64,000 bases of DNA, taken from NCBI GenBank assembly GCA_015698045.1, contig BLAL01000162.1:992001-1056000 (forward strand). The letters run 5' to 3'. This DNA is from Rhizophagus clarus (lineage: Eukaryota; Glomeromycota; Glomeromycetes; Glomerales; Glomeraceae). The notes below the pieces were generated by a model. The model saw nothing but the letters and a program-made list of their open reading frames with translations. It was not told where the DNA came from and ran no database searches. Below are positions 41,545 to 54,359 of this stretch, in pieces. The number at the start of each line of letters is the position of its first letter. Position 1 is the first letter of the stretch. A program made the position numbers and the translations under genes.

Positions 41545-44500
41545 ATGACGGACAATAATTTTAATTACGATTCCTTTGTACGTAATCTCCCCAACCCCAT
41601 AGACATTGATGACCTTACCTTACAAGATTCTTTATTTTCTTCTGTTTCTCCTTCGCTCTCCCCTTGTAATTCCTTTAATATTTCTTCTCTCAACATTAAC
41701 GGTCTTAAGATGTTTTCACAGAATAAGATCGAGTTATTAAATGATTTCTTTTCCCTCAAACACATCTCTTTTGGTGGTGTCGTTGACACTCACATACATC
41801 CTAAACATATGCATTTTTTGTCTAAAAGACTTTCTAATTATACTGTTTTTTCCTCTGTTTTGGATACCTCCCAATATGTTCGTTCTTCCGGGGGTGTTTC
41901 CCTCTTTATTGAAAATTCTTTGGCTTCTCATGTTCACACTTATACCTCACTTTCCTCACGCCTGCTTTCTGTTGACCTTTACTTTAAAGGAAACATCAAA
42001 CTTCGAATTTTTGTTGTTTATATCCCTCCTCCTTCTGATCATTCCTTGCGCGATGAAACTATCGACCTCCTTATTCTCGCCCTGTCAGACGCTAAACGAT
42101 TAGGCTTTCACCACGCAGTTTGTGGCGATTTTAATATGCACCTAGATCAATTCTACCCTATATTTTTTAATCAACCTCAAATCGCCTCCAAACGTATCCA
42201 TCGTCTTTTTAATTTTCTTTTATCAAATGGATATGTTGACTTTACCCCTATTAACTTTTCTTCTACTTCTTTGGGCACCTTTCATCGTGCAGATATTATT
42301 TCCCGCATTGATTATGTCTGGTCTTGTCCCCTTCTTAAACGATTTTTACTCACCTCTGTCATTTTTGACGTGCGTGATCTTAGCCTTTCTGATCATAATC
42401 CTGTTATTACCTATTACGACTCTTCCTTTTTATCTTTTTCTCTCAAACCAGCACGTGCTCGGCAGCTTCATTGACGTTCTCGTCGTATATTTTCCTTTGA
42501 CTCGGTTACCCCCTCGCAGTGGGAGGACTTTTCTGCTCATATTGACAATCTGTGTAATGTTTCTCCCGTTGTATTTGCTTCCTGGCACGTCAATCGTATG
42601 TGTGAATATTTACACACTAACATTATTGCTGGTGCCAATGCTATCCTACCCGCACGCACTGTTGGTAATGACCATACCCCTAAACTCCCCAAAGATTTAG
42701 AAACCCTGATACAACATTACCGTTTCCTCAATCGCGTTCTTCATTCTATTAGACTATTACGTAAATACCCGCATACCCTTTCTTCTTCCCATAACCGTAA
42801 ATGGTCTGGTTATTTAATTAGATTAAATAATATCTTTAATTTATACACATCTATTTTTTCCTCCGCCCCCGTTTTACCTCTAACCTTACTCTCTTGTCGG
42901 GCGGATAATTTTAATTCTTTATTCAGTACTCTTTCACACGCCAATAAGTTATTAAGAGGCTTACACCTTTTGAAAGAAAAGAGTTTCAAGATTCCTCTAT
43001 CAAGGCCCATCTTGCATCTCGTGATCAGAATTTTGATACTGACATCTCCTCATTTATTAATTCAGCGCTTTTCCGCTCACGCTGTCGCATCGTACTAGAT
43101 CGCGTCTTTATTGATCATCCTAACGCTCCTCAGTTGTTGACGGATCCCAAAGACATTTCTGATGCTGTGGTTAATCATTTTCAGAATGTTGTTCCTATCA
43201 AATCCTCTCCGCCTTCACATATATCAGCTCTACCCGATCGCTGGCGTTCTGCTTATTCACCCATGGACTCAGTTTCTCCTGATAGTTATGATTCGCTATT
43301 GTCTCCCCCTTCCTTAGAGGAATGGCTATCTACAGTTTCTTCTATGCCCAATGGCAAAGCTCCTGGCCCTTCCATGATTACTTATGAAATGCTCAAACAT
43401 TTGGGACCTACCGTCAACTCTTTACTTTTAATCTTGATCCGCAAATGTTTTGCTTCTGCTGACATTCCTGATCTCTGGCAGCAAGCTATGGTTTTTCCCA
43501 TCCCCAAACCACACGAATGGCGATGCCAACTAAAAAATACCCGTCCCATCACGCTTCTGGAAGTTATTCGAAAAACCTTTGTTAAGCTTTTCTACAACCG
43601 CTTATCTACCATTTTATCTGCCCATCAAGTTCTTCAAGGCGGTAACTTTGCGGGGCTGCCAGGAGGTACCTGCCGCGATCCTATCATTACTCTCGAGTCC
43701 ATCATCCATGACGCCAACCACACCGGATCTCCTCTCTGGATTTTATCACAAGACATCTCCAAAGCCTTTGATTCTGTCAACTTCACTATGTTAAAATTCG
43801 CCTTGGAACGCATCCGTTTACCTGCGACTGCTATCACGCTCATCTTATCTCTTTTCATGAACCGGTCAAATCAGGTGTTTACTGCTCACGGTGAGACTTC
43901 TTCCTACCAGGTTCGCATCGGCATAAACCAAGGCGAAGTGATTTCCCTACTATTATGGGTTATCTATATCGACCCTCTTCTGACTGTTTTGAAACATGAG
44001 ATGTTGGATCCTTATATTTTACGATCCCCATCATTACTCCCTGCCGTTCAGGTCTCTAATCCTGATATTTCTATCAACAACCTGGTCTTTATGGATGACT
44101 CCACTCTTATTTCTTCATCGAAGGCTGGACTGGAGCATATGTTATCAATAACAGAAGAATTTTATTCTCTGAACAATACTTCTGCTAACCATCAGAAATA
44201 TGTCTTGATTTCAAATTCATTACCTTTAACCACTACATCCACTATTCTTCCTGTGGACTTTCATTTGTCCTTATCGTCTTTGAACGATATTTCTTCTATT
44301 TCCGTTACTCCTCTTTCTATTACTTCTTCTTTTCGATTTTTAGGGGTATGGTTTAACATCAAAGGCTCTCGCGATTTTGTTAAACAACAAATCGCTCGTG
44401 AATGTAATTCCTTCGCCGCCACTCTCCGCCCAGCTAAGCTCTCTGTTAAACAAGTGGTTTACCTTTACAATTCGGTGCTCATCCCTAAACTTGAGTACCG

Positions 44501-47179
44501 TATGCAAGTTACCCACCTCTTGGCGTCGGATTGTTATGGGGCTACAAGATCCGTTCGATCTCTCGTCAAACAAAAGGCTAATTTCTCCCGTTCTCTTCCC
44601 AACCCTATACTTTATCTTTCCCAAGCTTTGGGACTGATTAATCTATCTTCTCATTTGATTCAATGTCATGTTACCAATTTATTCTTGATGGCTAATTCTT
44701 CTTCAACTTTTATTTAGCGTTTATTTATTTATAGATTAATGTTGATACAGTTTAGGTTTTTGATTCCTATTACTCCTTTGAAGGTGGATGATTGGTCCTT
44801 ATGGACCAACATGAATATTTTTAAGTGTGATTATATCGCGTGCACTCTTGCTTCCATGGTTTCTACCCCCTTCCGACTGCAGTATGCTAATTCCGCTTCA
44901 CTTTGCCCGGACCTTACTCTACCTGGCCATACTCCTTTATACACGTGTATGAGCCCACATGTTTTCAAAGCCTGCCTCAAGGTCCTTCAGAAACGTCATC
45001 TTTATTACTTATCGCAATTAATTGCACCATCTGGCTCTCATCTCATCTCCTGGACTGCTTATCGCACTGCATATATTGCCCAACTAGAGGATAAACGTGG
45101 CCGTTCTCTCTCCCATAAATGGTATTTGGATATCAAGGCCCATACAACCCTTCCCGGCTCTCATGACTAGTTGTCTGATCAGTATGTGCGCCCTCCTTCT
45201 GCTACCTCTTCTGTTGTCCTGCTTCCTGGTGTTACTACATCGCAAAAGAATCAGCATTGGCTTGTCACGCTTAATGACAACGGCGCTCCTCTTTTCGGCA
45301 AACAGCTTAGCGTCCAACCCAAGAAGGATACCTGTGTGATTGTCCATTGGATATCTGATTGTCTTTCTTCTCCTGGTGATGTTATTCATCTTCGACCATG
45401 TCCAGGCTGTGACGCGCATGTTCCGTTTCCTTCGGCTAGTAAATATACTGCCGTCCAGCCTCGCTGCACCTTCAAATTTTCTCTGTTACGTTCTATGATC
45501 TTACCTACAAATTGTGAACGTATTCGTCAATCTACTTCAGAAGTCCTTTCCCTTCACACATGGGCTGATCTTAGCCTCACGGTGATCCCTTATTATCGAC
45601 GCCTTCATCTTTCACCTGATTTTTCCTCTTCTCCTTTTGTAGTTGAGGATGATCCTACTTTGGCTCCTCTAGTGGATGATTTATCTTTTTTTTCTTCACC
45701 AGTTCCCCTCCCGTCAGGTTCTCATTATCGTTACTATACCGATGGTTCTTTGATTAACCTCGGAACACCTGAAGTCTCGATGGGTTGGTCTTGGGTCCAA
45801 ATAATTCCTGACGCTGGTCATCTCAATTCCGTTGCTACATATGCACACGGCACTATACGAAACTGGCCTTCTTCTACCAGAGCTGAAACTGCTGCGATTT
45901 ACGCTGCTTTAAGCGTTACCCCGGCTGACTCTGCTGTTACTATTTACACAGACTCCCAAGCTGCTATTGATGGTTTGAGACTGTGTGCATCTTCTTCATA
46001 TACTAATAGTCGTCTGTTCTACAAAACTACCAACTTCGAGCTGTGGGCTTCTATTGAGTGCCTTGTTCATACCAAAGGCCTCGCGGTCTCTCCTGTCAAA
46101 GTCAAAGGTCATGATGGCAATTACTGGAACGAATTTGCTGACTCTCTTGCGAATTCCGCTCATCACTCTGATACGGCTCCACTTTTGCCTGTGGATGCTT
46201 ATACCTCCTCGCATCCCGTCCGCCTGGTATATGACACCGTGGTTTGCGAGTCCAATCCCAGGCGGTTCTTCAAGCTCCATTTCCAGGCTTCCTTTTTGAA
46301 GGACCTTTTATCCCTCAACGTTTTCAATTTGTCTATTGCCTAAATGACAGAGACGACTATGTGGTGGACTGGAAGCTTACCTGGTTTACTCTCAACTTCT
46401 CCCCGGCTCATGATGCTTCTTTCCTGGCTTCTCATGCCGCGCGACATTACACTTTCAAGTTTAAACTCTTCCTCGATGATTTGCCTCTTTTGGAGAAGCT
46501 GAAACTCACTCGCTCTGATCTGTATATCGATCTTCTGACTTGCCGCTCATGCCGCGATCGCATGGAAGACTTGATGCATCTAATCCTTTGTTCTAAACGA
46601 CGATCTGTTATGCTTCAAATTTTACAATCCTATCAAAATCATTTGTTTTCCAAACTTCGAGAAGCTGGGGATTTAGCTGATATGGATCCTACGCCTATGC
46701 TCAGGAAACTTTCTTCTCTCTCATGTTGGACTATTTCTTCTTCTAATTGGTCCTCTTATGCGCTCATCCGAGGTTGTTTGCCCGCAATGTTTATCGATTT
46801 ATTCGTTGAACTATCCATCCCTCGGCAATCTGCTATAAAGGTCGTAGCCGCGATACACAACAACTTCATCCAGAAGCTCAGAAGACGCATCTGGAATCCG
46901 CGTACGTATGACAAAAATAAATGGGAAGACGCGATGAACATTACCCTTAAATTGAAAACTTCTCCTCGGCCATCTAATCTGCCTGCCACTTCGTATGTGC
47001 CTTACTCTTCTTTACCTCCTCCGACCCATCTCGTGACTTCACGTGACTCCGAAGTTAATTGGATCAAACACTCGATGATACAAGGTTTGCCATGGTATAA
47101 ACATTTGTCGGGTTTTATGGGTCGTCTAACGGTGCTACTTAATAACAGCTTCTGCAGGATGGGATGTCAATTTTTATAG
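41545..47179 (+). pseudogene. LINE copy 2 ORF2, broken
   Basis: By alignment with copy 1: the endonuclease is complete (SLNINGL, CGDFNMH, LSDHNPV); TGA 42472-42474 replaces CGA; one base is lost near 42975 (GAAAAGAG versus GAAAAAGAA); TAG 44715-44717 replaces CAG; TAG 45168-45170 replaces CAG; and one base is lost near 46317 (CTCAACG versus CTCAAACG). RT motifs QDISKAFD and FMDD remain, but motif B reads INQGEVISLLLW instead of IDQGEVISPLLW. RNase H motifs (YTDGS, YTDSQAAI, KGHDGNYW) and the C-terminal CCHC are present. All three stops are single C-to-T changes, so decay is recent and point-like. Confidence 0.9.
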
Positions 47180-47436
47180 TGGGCATTTTGTTCGTTATTC
47201 TGTTAGCATAGTTGCTTCCACTTTGGTTGGAATATATCAAGGGGGAAGATCTAGGGAAATTTAGTGTAATGCGATTATTCTTTTTAGTTTAATTTTATTA
47301 TTTTATTTTTACCTAGGAGACTATATAGTTTTGTTTTTAGTTAGTTTTATTTTATTTTTGTTTCTTTTTATTTTATGTAAATTGTATCGAGTAAATAATA
47401 CTTAATAAAAATAATGGCTACTATGCCGCGTTTGCC

Positions 47437-47451
47437 TTGAATTTAAATTCT
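47437..47451. repeat. 15-bp LINE junction, site 3
   Basis: TTGAATTTAAATTCT after the end of copy 2 and before the truncated start of copy 3. Confidence 0.9.
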
Positions 47452-48770
47452 GGCCCTTTTCCACTAGAGCTGAAGCTGCTGCGATTTTTGCTGCTTTGAG
47501 TGTCACTCCCAATGATTCCGTTGTTTCTTTATACACGGATTCTCAAGCCACTATAGATGGTTTGCGTTCCTGCGCTTCCTCTACTTATACTAACAGTCGA
47601 TTCTATTACAAAACCACCAATTTTGAACTTTGGGCCTCTATAGAATGTTGTATTCGTGAGAAACGGCTGTCTGTTCTTCCCGTCAAAGTCAAAGGTCACG
47701 ATGGCAATTATTGGAATGATTTTGCTGACTCTCTTGCTAACTCTGCGCATCAGTCAGATGATGATGCTTCTCCCCTTCCTGAGGCCATCATCACCTCTTC
47801 GCATAATGTCCGCCTGGTTTACGATGACATTATTTGTAAATCCAATCCTAGGCGTCTCTTTAAGGCTTATTATCAGGCTACCTACATGAGGGACCTTTTA
47901 TCACTCAAACGCTTTCAGTTTACTTATTGTTTGACTGATCGAGATGACTATATCGTGGACTGGGATCTTACCTGGTTCACCCTTAATTACTCTCCGTCTT
48001 ACGACGCTTCCTTCCAAGCTCACTACGCTTCAATACACTACACTTTCAAATTTAAGCTTTTCCTTGATGACTTACCTCTCCTGGAGAAGTTGAAAATTAC
48101 ACGTCCGAATCTTTATATTGATCTTTTAACGTGTCGCTCCTGCTGCCTTCGCAAAGAAGACCTGATGCATCTCATTCTCTGCTCTAAACGACGTACTGCT
48201 ATGCATCAGATTTTTCAATCCTACCAGAATCATTTGTTCTCCAAGCTTCGTGAAGCGGGTGAACTGGCTGATGTGGATCCCACTCCGATGATCAGGAAGC
48301 TTTCTTCTCTCTCTTGCTGGTCTATTTCCTCCTCTAATTGGTCCTCGTATGCTTTCATTCGGGGTTGTCTGCCCAAAACTTTTATCGATTTATTCGTCGA
48401 ATTATCCATTCTTAGGCAGTCTGCTATGAAGGTTGTAGCTGCGATTCACAACAATTTTATTCAGAAACTTAGAAGACGCATCTGGAATCCGCGTACCTAT
48501 GACAAAAGTAGATGGGAAGATGCGATGCACATTACTCTTAAATTAAAAACTACTCCTCGGCCTTCTAATTTGCCTGCTTCCACGTATGTGCCTTTCTTCT
48601 CATTACCTCCTCCGACCCATCTCGTGACTTCACGTGACTCCGGAACTGATTGGATTAAGAACTCGATGCTTCAGGGATTACCATGGTATAGTCATTTGTC
48701 AGGTTTTATGGGTCGTCTAACGGTGCTACTTAATAACAGCTTTTGCAGAATGGGATGTCGATTTTTATAG
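47452..48770 (+). CDS. LINE copy 3 ORF2 C-terminal part (partial)
   Basis: Open from the truncation point to TAG 48768-48770, about 439 codons. It holds the second half of RNase H (YTDSQATI, KGHDGNYWNDFADSLAN) and the C-terminal domain with the finger CRSCCLRKEDLMHLILC, ending NNSFCRMGCRFL as in copy 1. It lacks endonuclease and RT, and there is no own promoter or start, so it is a dead fragment although unbroken. The first in-frame Met is at 47496 only if a non-ATG codon is read as start. Confidence 0.85.
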
Positions 48771-49029
48771 TGGGCGTGTTATCCGTTATTATGTTAGCAT
48801 AGTTGCTTCTACTTTGGTTGGAATATATCAAGGGGGAAGATCTAGGGAAATTTAGTGTAATGCGATTTATTCTTTTTAGGATAGGTTTATTACTTTATTT
48901 TTACTTAGGAGACTATATAGCTTTATTTTTAGTTAGTTTTATTTTATTTTTGTTTTCTTTTTATTTTTTATAAATTGTATCAATTAAATAATAATTAATA
49001 AAGATATTGGCTACTATGCCGCGTTTACC
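47452..49029 (+). mobile_element. LINE copy 3, 5'-truncated in the RNase H domain
   Basis: 1578 bp. It begins inside the RNase H coding region (WPFSTRAEAAAIFAAL) directly after the 15-mer and runs to a normal 3' end (TACTATGCCGCGTTTACC). 5' truncation with an intact 3' end is the expected result of incomplete target-primed reverse transcription. Sequence shared with copy 4 (for example RLFKAYYQATYMRDLLSL) puts it in a second subfamily. Confidence 0.9.
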
Positions 49030-49044
49030 TTGAATTTAAATTCT
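49030..49044. repeat. 15-bp LINE junction, site 4
   Basis: TTGAATTTAAATTCT between copy 3 (GTTTACC end) and copy 4 (AACGATCTGCGC start). Confidence 0.9.
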
Positions 49045-49134
49045 AACGATCTGCGCTCCTTTTTCTGCTAATCACTCTGTCCATTTTTTCTCAAGACAAA
49101 CTTATCATATAAACTTATAGTTTTCCTATCTAAA

Positions 49135-51258
49135 ATGTCCTCCTGCAACTCCCAAAACGTTACTCAACAAGGCGGCAGTCTCCCTAATACTAATAGTAGA
49201 AGGGCCCACCGCTATAATAAAAGAAATAATAATAATAACTCTGACAACTCCAGCTCTGACGGTAAAGGTGCCGCTCAGCAAAAACGTACTAGAACTCACT
49301 CCGAAAATACTATGGATGAAGACTTCATCACGGATACAGCAGCTGACGTAGGAGTAGATGGTCTCTCTTCTCCTCCCAAAGAAAATAATACTGTTTCAAC
49401 TTCTCTCTCCTCTTTTCCGAATAGTGCTGCAGCCTCTTCTGCGCCCAGAAATGACGCGTCTACTAGCCTCAACGCGTCTATGCATGCCAGAACAACGACT
49501 TCTGCATCCCTTCCTAATGCGTCACCCGATAAGGTTATGGCTGATGATTCCCCTGTTGATCAAATACCTATCCCGTCTCCCACTTTTTCCTTTGATAGAA
49601 ATGATTACCAAGCTGCGGCCGCTCCTAACTCAGCCCCTAAAACTCTAAAAAACTTTCCTACGAATAAGGCATTAATCGATGCAGTTAACAACACCTTTCT
49701 GGAAATGTATGAATCGTTCACTGGTAAAACTCGTATGACTGGTTCTGGTGATTCCAAGCGTCTCGTTATTCACTTTTAAACTATGGCGGCACGTGATGCT
49801 TGTGTTGGTGCTGCCCACCAGCAGTTCCCTGACCTTGTATTCCATGCACACGATCCCAGGCAGCTCCGAAGCAATAAAGATCTCTGAGCCATTCAAATCA
49901 CTGACATCCCTTTCTTCCTTACCAAAGAAAATGTCATATCCTACTTCAAGAAATTTGGTAACATTGCATCCTGTCGAGTTTACTCCAGGAAAAATGCCAA
50001 AGTTCAGCAAGCTCGAATTGTCTATGATTCTGCGCAATCAATCGCCTGGTTTGATTTCCAATGGGCGGTATACTGTTTCTCGACTTGCCTAAGAGTTACC
50101 CCGTGTCATTACACGGTGGATCAGAAATCTTCTCACCGCGCATTTGTCGCTACACTCACTCAGTTGCCCCCTAATACTAAGGATATCGATTTAGCTCCCC
50201 TCATCAGAGAACTCAGTGCTAAAGCTGTCAATATTCCCCTATCTCTCAATTCCTATAAACCCAAAAGATGGGCCTACATCACTTTCCCTTCCCAGGAACT
50301 TATGGATACCGCTATGGAACAACTCATCGACTATCAAGGTCACACTTTACAATGGAATCTCCCTGACGACACCAACAAACTCTGCCATTGATGTGGTAAA
50401 TTAGGGTGTGCTCCCAATCAATGCCCACTCTGACAACAACGAGGCAAAACCCGTGATCGAAACCCCGTGGCTGCACTCAAAGAACGTTTCCACGTTGGTC
50501 AGCCCTCTCAACCCAAAAATACTTCACGCTCACGCTCTCACTCGCGTTTACGCTCCAAAGGTCCTGATAACTCTCGACCCTCTCAACACCAGCAATCTTC
50601 TTCTGCTCAGTCCAAAGTTAACATTCCCAACAATCAGCAAAATCGCTCTAAATCTAATGATAAATGTGACCATTCAGTCTCGTTCTCTTCTGCACTACGC
50701 ACTCCCCCTCTCTCTTCAGCGCGCAATCAGCCACCTTCCTTGTCCCCACAGGACGCCAGTGAAATTTTATCCTTGCTGAAGACTTTGCAGCAGGATATGG
50801 CTAACGTACGTGATCGCATTACAGCACTTGAACTTAACGACCAACATATGACGCGTATAGAACGGCATATTAGTCTACATCCTTTGCCCTCTGTTCAACC
50901 CACTGCTACACACTCTTCTGACATGAACATTGATCAACCCGATGTTTCTCGTCCTCCTTTGGCGCAAGAGTCTCCTCTTATCGTGCCACATTCACGCCCT
51001 CTCAACCCCCTTTTACCTGATTTTGTCCCCTCGACATCTCATGTAGTTCCCGCTAGCACCTCATCCTTGGCTGCTGTTACACCCTCTGCTCCCATCCCCT
51101 CCCTGCAACACGCTAGTACTGAAATCCAGGCTATCAATGAAAAGCATTCTGCCATTGAAAGTAAAATGGACATGCTCGTAGCCTCTATCAGCGGCTTTAT
51201 TGGATCAATTAACACCTCTACTACCTCGAACTTGGCTGACACAGCCAGTTCCAAATAG
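49135..51258 (+). pseudogene. LINE copy 4 ORF1, four stops
   Basis: One frame aligns with copy 1 over its whole length (start MSSCNSQNVTQQGGSLPNTN; RRM blocks with QQARIVYD and KRWAYITF; KLGCAPNQC; coiled coil ILSLLKTLQQDMANVRDRIT). Stops: TAA 49777-49779 (CAA in copy 1), TGA 49885-49887 (CGA in copy 1), TGA 50389-50391 in the zinc knuckle (AGA in copy 1) and TGA 50431-50433. The N-terminal and C-terminal thirds differ much more from copies 1, 2 and 5 than the RRM core does. No frameshift was seen. Confidence 0.85.
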
Positions 51259-52725
51259 TTGTTCCCCTTTCTTTCCTTCCCCGTCTAATTTATCATAGTG
51301 TTTTAATGACGGACAATAATTTCAATTATGACTCTTTCGTTCGCAACCCTCCTAACCCTGTAGATATAGAAAATCTTTCTTTACAAGACTCTTTATTTTC
51401 TTCTACTTCCTTATCCCCTCCCCTTTCTAATTCTTTTAATATTTCTTCGTTTAATATTAATGGTTTAAAAATGCATTCTCAAAACAAAATTGAACAATTG
51501 AATAACTTCTTTTCTCTTAAGCATATTTCCTTTGGTGGTGTTGTTGACACCCATTTACACCCCAAGCAAATGCAATTTTTATCAAAACGCCTCTCTAATT
51601 ATACTGTTTTTTCTTCTTCCTTGGATACGTCACATCACATCCGCTCTTCTGGTGGTGTTTTGTTATTCATCGAAAATTATTTGGCTCCTCACGTTCACAC
51701 ATACACTTCCCATTCGTCACGCTTGCTCTCTGTTGACTTGTATTTCAAAGGCAACACTAAGCTGCGTATTTTTGTAGTCTACATACCCCCTACCTCAGAT
51801 CAAGCCTTACGCGACTCCACTATAGACTTGCTCATCCACGCCCTCTCGAACACTAAGCGACTAGGCTTTCATCATGCTATCTGTGGGGATTTCAATATGC
51901 ATTTAGCTCAATTTTACCCCATATTTTTCAATCAACCCCAAATTGCCTCCAAACGTATCCACAGACTCTTTAACTTCCTTTTAAGCAGCGGTTACATGGA
52001 CTTTACTCCTATTAACCTTTCTGAATCTCTGGGCACCTTTCATCGTGCAGACACTATTACTCGCATTGATTATATTTGGTCATGCCCTCTTCTCAAATCC
52101 TTTTTACTTACTTCTCTCATTTCTGATGTCTGCGATAGTTCTCTATCTGATCATAACCCTGTCGTTACGTATTTTGACTCCTCCCTCCTATGTTCTTCAG
52201 TCAAATTAGCCCGTGCTCATCAGCTCAAAAGGCGTACACGCCGTATTTTTCTTTTGGATTCTGTTTCCCCGGCTCTGTGGGATGACTTTTCAGCCCATAT
52301 AGATACTTCTTGTACTGTACCTCCCAACACCTTTGCCTCTTAGCATATCAATCAGATGTGCGAATATTTGCACTCCTCTATTATTGCTGGAGCATCTACT
52401 GTTTTACCCTCACGTACGATCGGAAATGATCATACCCCAAAACTTCCTAAGGAATTGGAAACTCTCATACAGCACTATCGCTTCCTTAATCGGGTTCTTC
52501 ATTCTATTAGACTTTTGCGAAAATATCTGCATTCCTTTTCTTCCTCACATGACCGCAAATGGACTGTTTACCTTATTCGCTTGGGAAATATATTTCGCCT
52601 TTATAAATCTTGTTTTACTACCATTCCCGTCTTACCCACTACCCTTTCTTCTTGTCGGGCAGACAATTTTAAACATATTTTTGACATCTTGACTCATTCC
52701 TCTTCTTTATTAAGAGGCTTACACC

Positions 52726-54359
52726 TATACTTCTCCGCGAATTAATTACGGTTTCGGCATTACGTCTGTAAAAATACGCCGTAATTAATTTTGGCATGAA
52801 TTTTTTTTTTGATGTAATGCCGTATTATATTTTTACAGCCGTATTGTATTTATACAGACGTAATTTGCCGAAATGCCAAACTATGTCGAAATCGGATTTG
52901 ATCATCTGATGATCCGATCATTTTTCAAATCCACAAATACATTTTAATAAAAAATAATGTTAAAAACGTTAATTTAACATTTTTTATGCATTTTAATAAA
53001 AAAAAAGCGTTAAAAATATTAATTTAACATTTTTTAATGCTCTTTAATAAAAAAAAGTTAAAAACAAACGTTAATTTAACGTTTTTAATAACAAAAAACG
53101 GTTAATAACAAAAAAGTTAAAAACAAACGCTAATTTAACGTTTTTACTTTTTAATAATAAAAAATGTTAAAAATATTAATAATAATAAAAAATGTTAAAA
53201 ACGTTAATAATAATAAAAAAATGTTAAAAACGTTAATTAATTAACATTTTTAATAACAAAAAAACGTTAATTAATTAACAATTTTAATAACAAAAAAATG
53301 TTAATTAATTAACGATTTTAATAACAAAAAAAAATGTTAATTAATTAACAATTTAATAATAAAAAAAACATTAATTAATTAACGATTTTAATAACAAAAT
53401 TAATTAATGTTTTTAATAACAAAAAAAAACGTTAATTAAAACGTTAATTAATTAATGTTTTTAATAACAAAAAAAACGCTCTCACGATAAAATTATAGTG
53501 TCTTACATCAAAGTGTTTAGTAATGTTGCGAGTGAGTTGGCGGGTGAGTCGCGGGTGAGTCGCGAGTGTTTAGTATATTATAAATATTACATTATCGCGG
53601 GTGAGTCGCGGGTGAGTCACGGTAAAATTGCAGAATTACACATAAACATAAGTAAGATTTATTTCAATTTGATAAAAAACATAAATTAATGTTTTTTAAA
53701 ATAATAAAAATGTTTAAAAAAAATGTTAATTTAACATTTTTAATAATAAAAACGTTAAAAACGTCAATTTAACGTTTTTAATAATAAAAACGTTAAAAAC
53801 GTCAATTTAACGTTTTTAATAATAAAAAAACGTTAAAAACGTCAATTTAACGTTTTTAATAAAAAAACGTTAAAAACGTCAATTTAACGTTTTTAATAAA
53901 AAAACGTTAAAAACGTCAATTTAACGTTTTTAATAATAAAAACGTTAAAAACGTCAATTTAACGTTTTTAATAATAAAAAAACGTTAAAAATGTTAATTT
54001 AACGTTTTTAATAACAAAAAACGTTAAAAATGTTAATTTAACGTTTTTAATAACAAAAAAATGTTAAAAATATTAATTTAACGTTTTTAATAACAAAATA
54101 AATGTTAATTCGTTTAATAATAAAAAAAATTAATTTAACGTTTTTTACGTTAACATAACTAAACTGTTAAAAAATGGCATAATGCATTGCGTCTGTTAAA
54201 ATGCATTACGTCCGTCAAAATGCATTACATCCGTCAAAATGCATTATGTCTGTCAAAATGCATTACGCCTGTTAAAATAATTACGGTTACGTCAATTCGG
54301 ATTCGGCATGGCTGCCGTATATTTCGGCAATTCAAAAATCTAATTCGCGGAGAAGTATA
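52726..54359. mobile_element. Non-autonomous TIR element with 8-bp target duplication
   Basis: Perfect 19-bp terminal inverted repeats, TATACTTCTCCGCGAATTA (52726-52744) and its complement (54341-54359), are flanked by the direct 8-mer CTTACACC (52718-52725 and 54360-54367). Removing the element and one 8-mer restores the LINE reading frame exactly. Inside: subterminal GCATTACGTCTGT/GCATTACGTCCGT words, then arrays of AACGTTAATTTAACGTTTTT-type repeats and a short GGGTGAGTCGC repeat at 53530-53625. No transposase. An 8-bp duplication fits hAT, P or KDZ-type elements; the TIR itself is not one I recognise. Confidence 0.92.
52926..54165. repeat. AACGTT-based tandem repeats inside the TIR element
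   Basis: Two blocks (about 52926-53475 and 53690-54165) of units such as TTAATTTAACGTTTTTAATA and AAAAACGTTAAAAACGTC. The second block has a regular period of about 40 bp. Each unit is itself self-complementary (AACGTTAATTTAACGTT). Together they make up most of the element's length. Confidence 0.8.

Larger units (their letters stand above)
39268..47436 (+). mobile_element. LINE copy 2, full length, ORF2 broken
   Basis: 8169 bp with the same leader, ORF layout and 3' end (CTATGCCGCGTTTGCC) as copy 1, flanked by the 15-mer on both sides. ORF1 is open; ORF2 has three stops and two frameshifts. It belongs to the same subfamily as copies 1 and 5 by its near-identical protein sequence. Confidence 0.92.
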
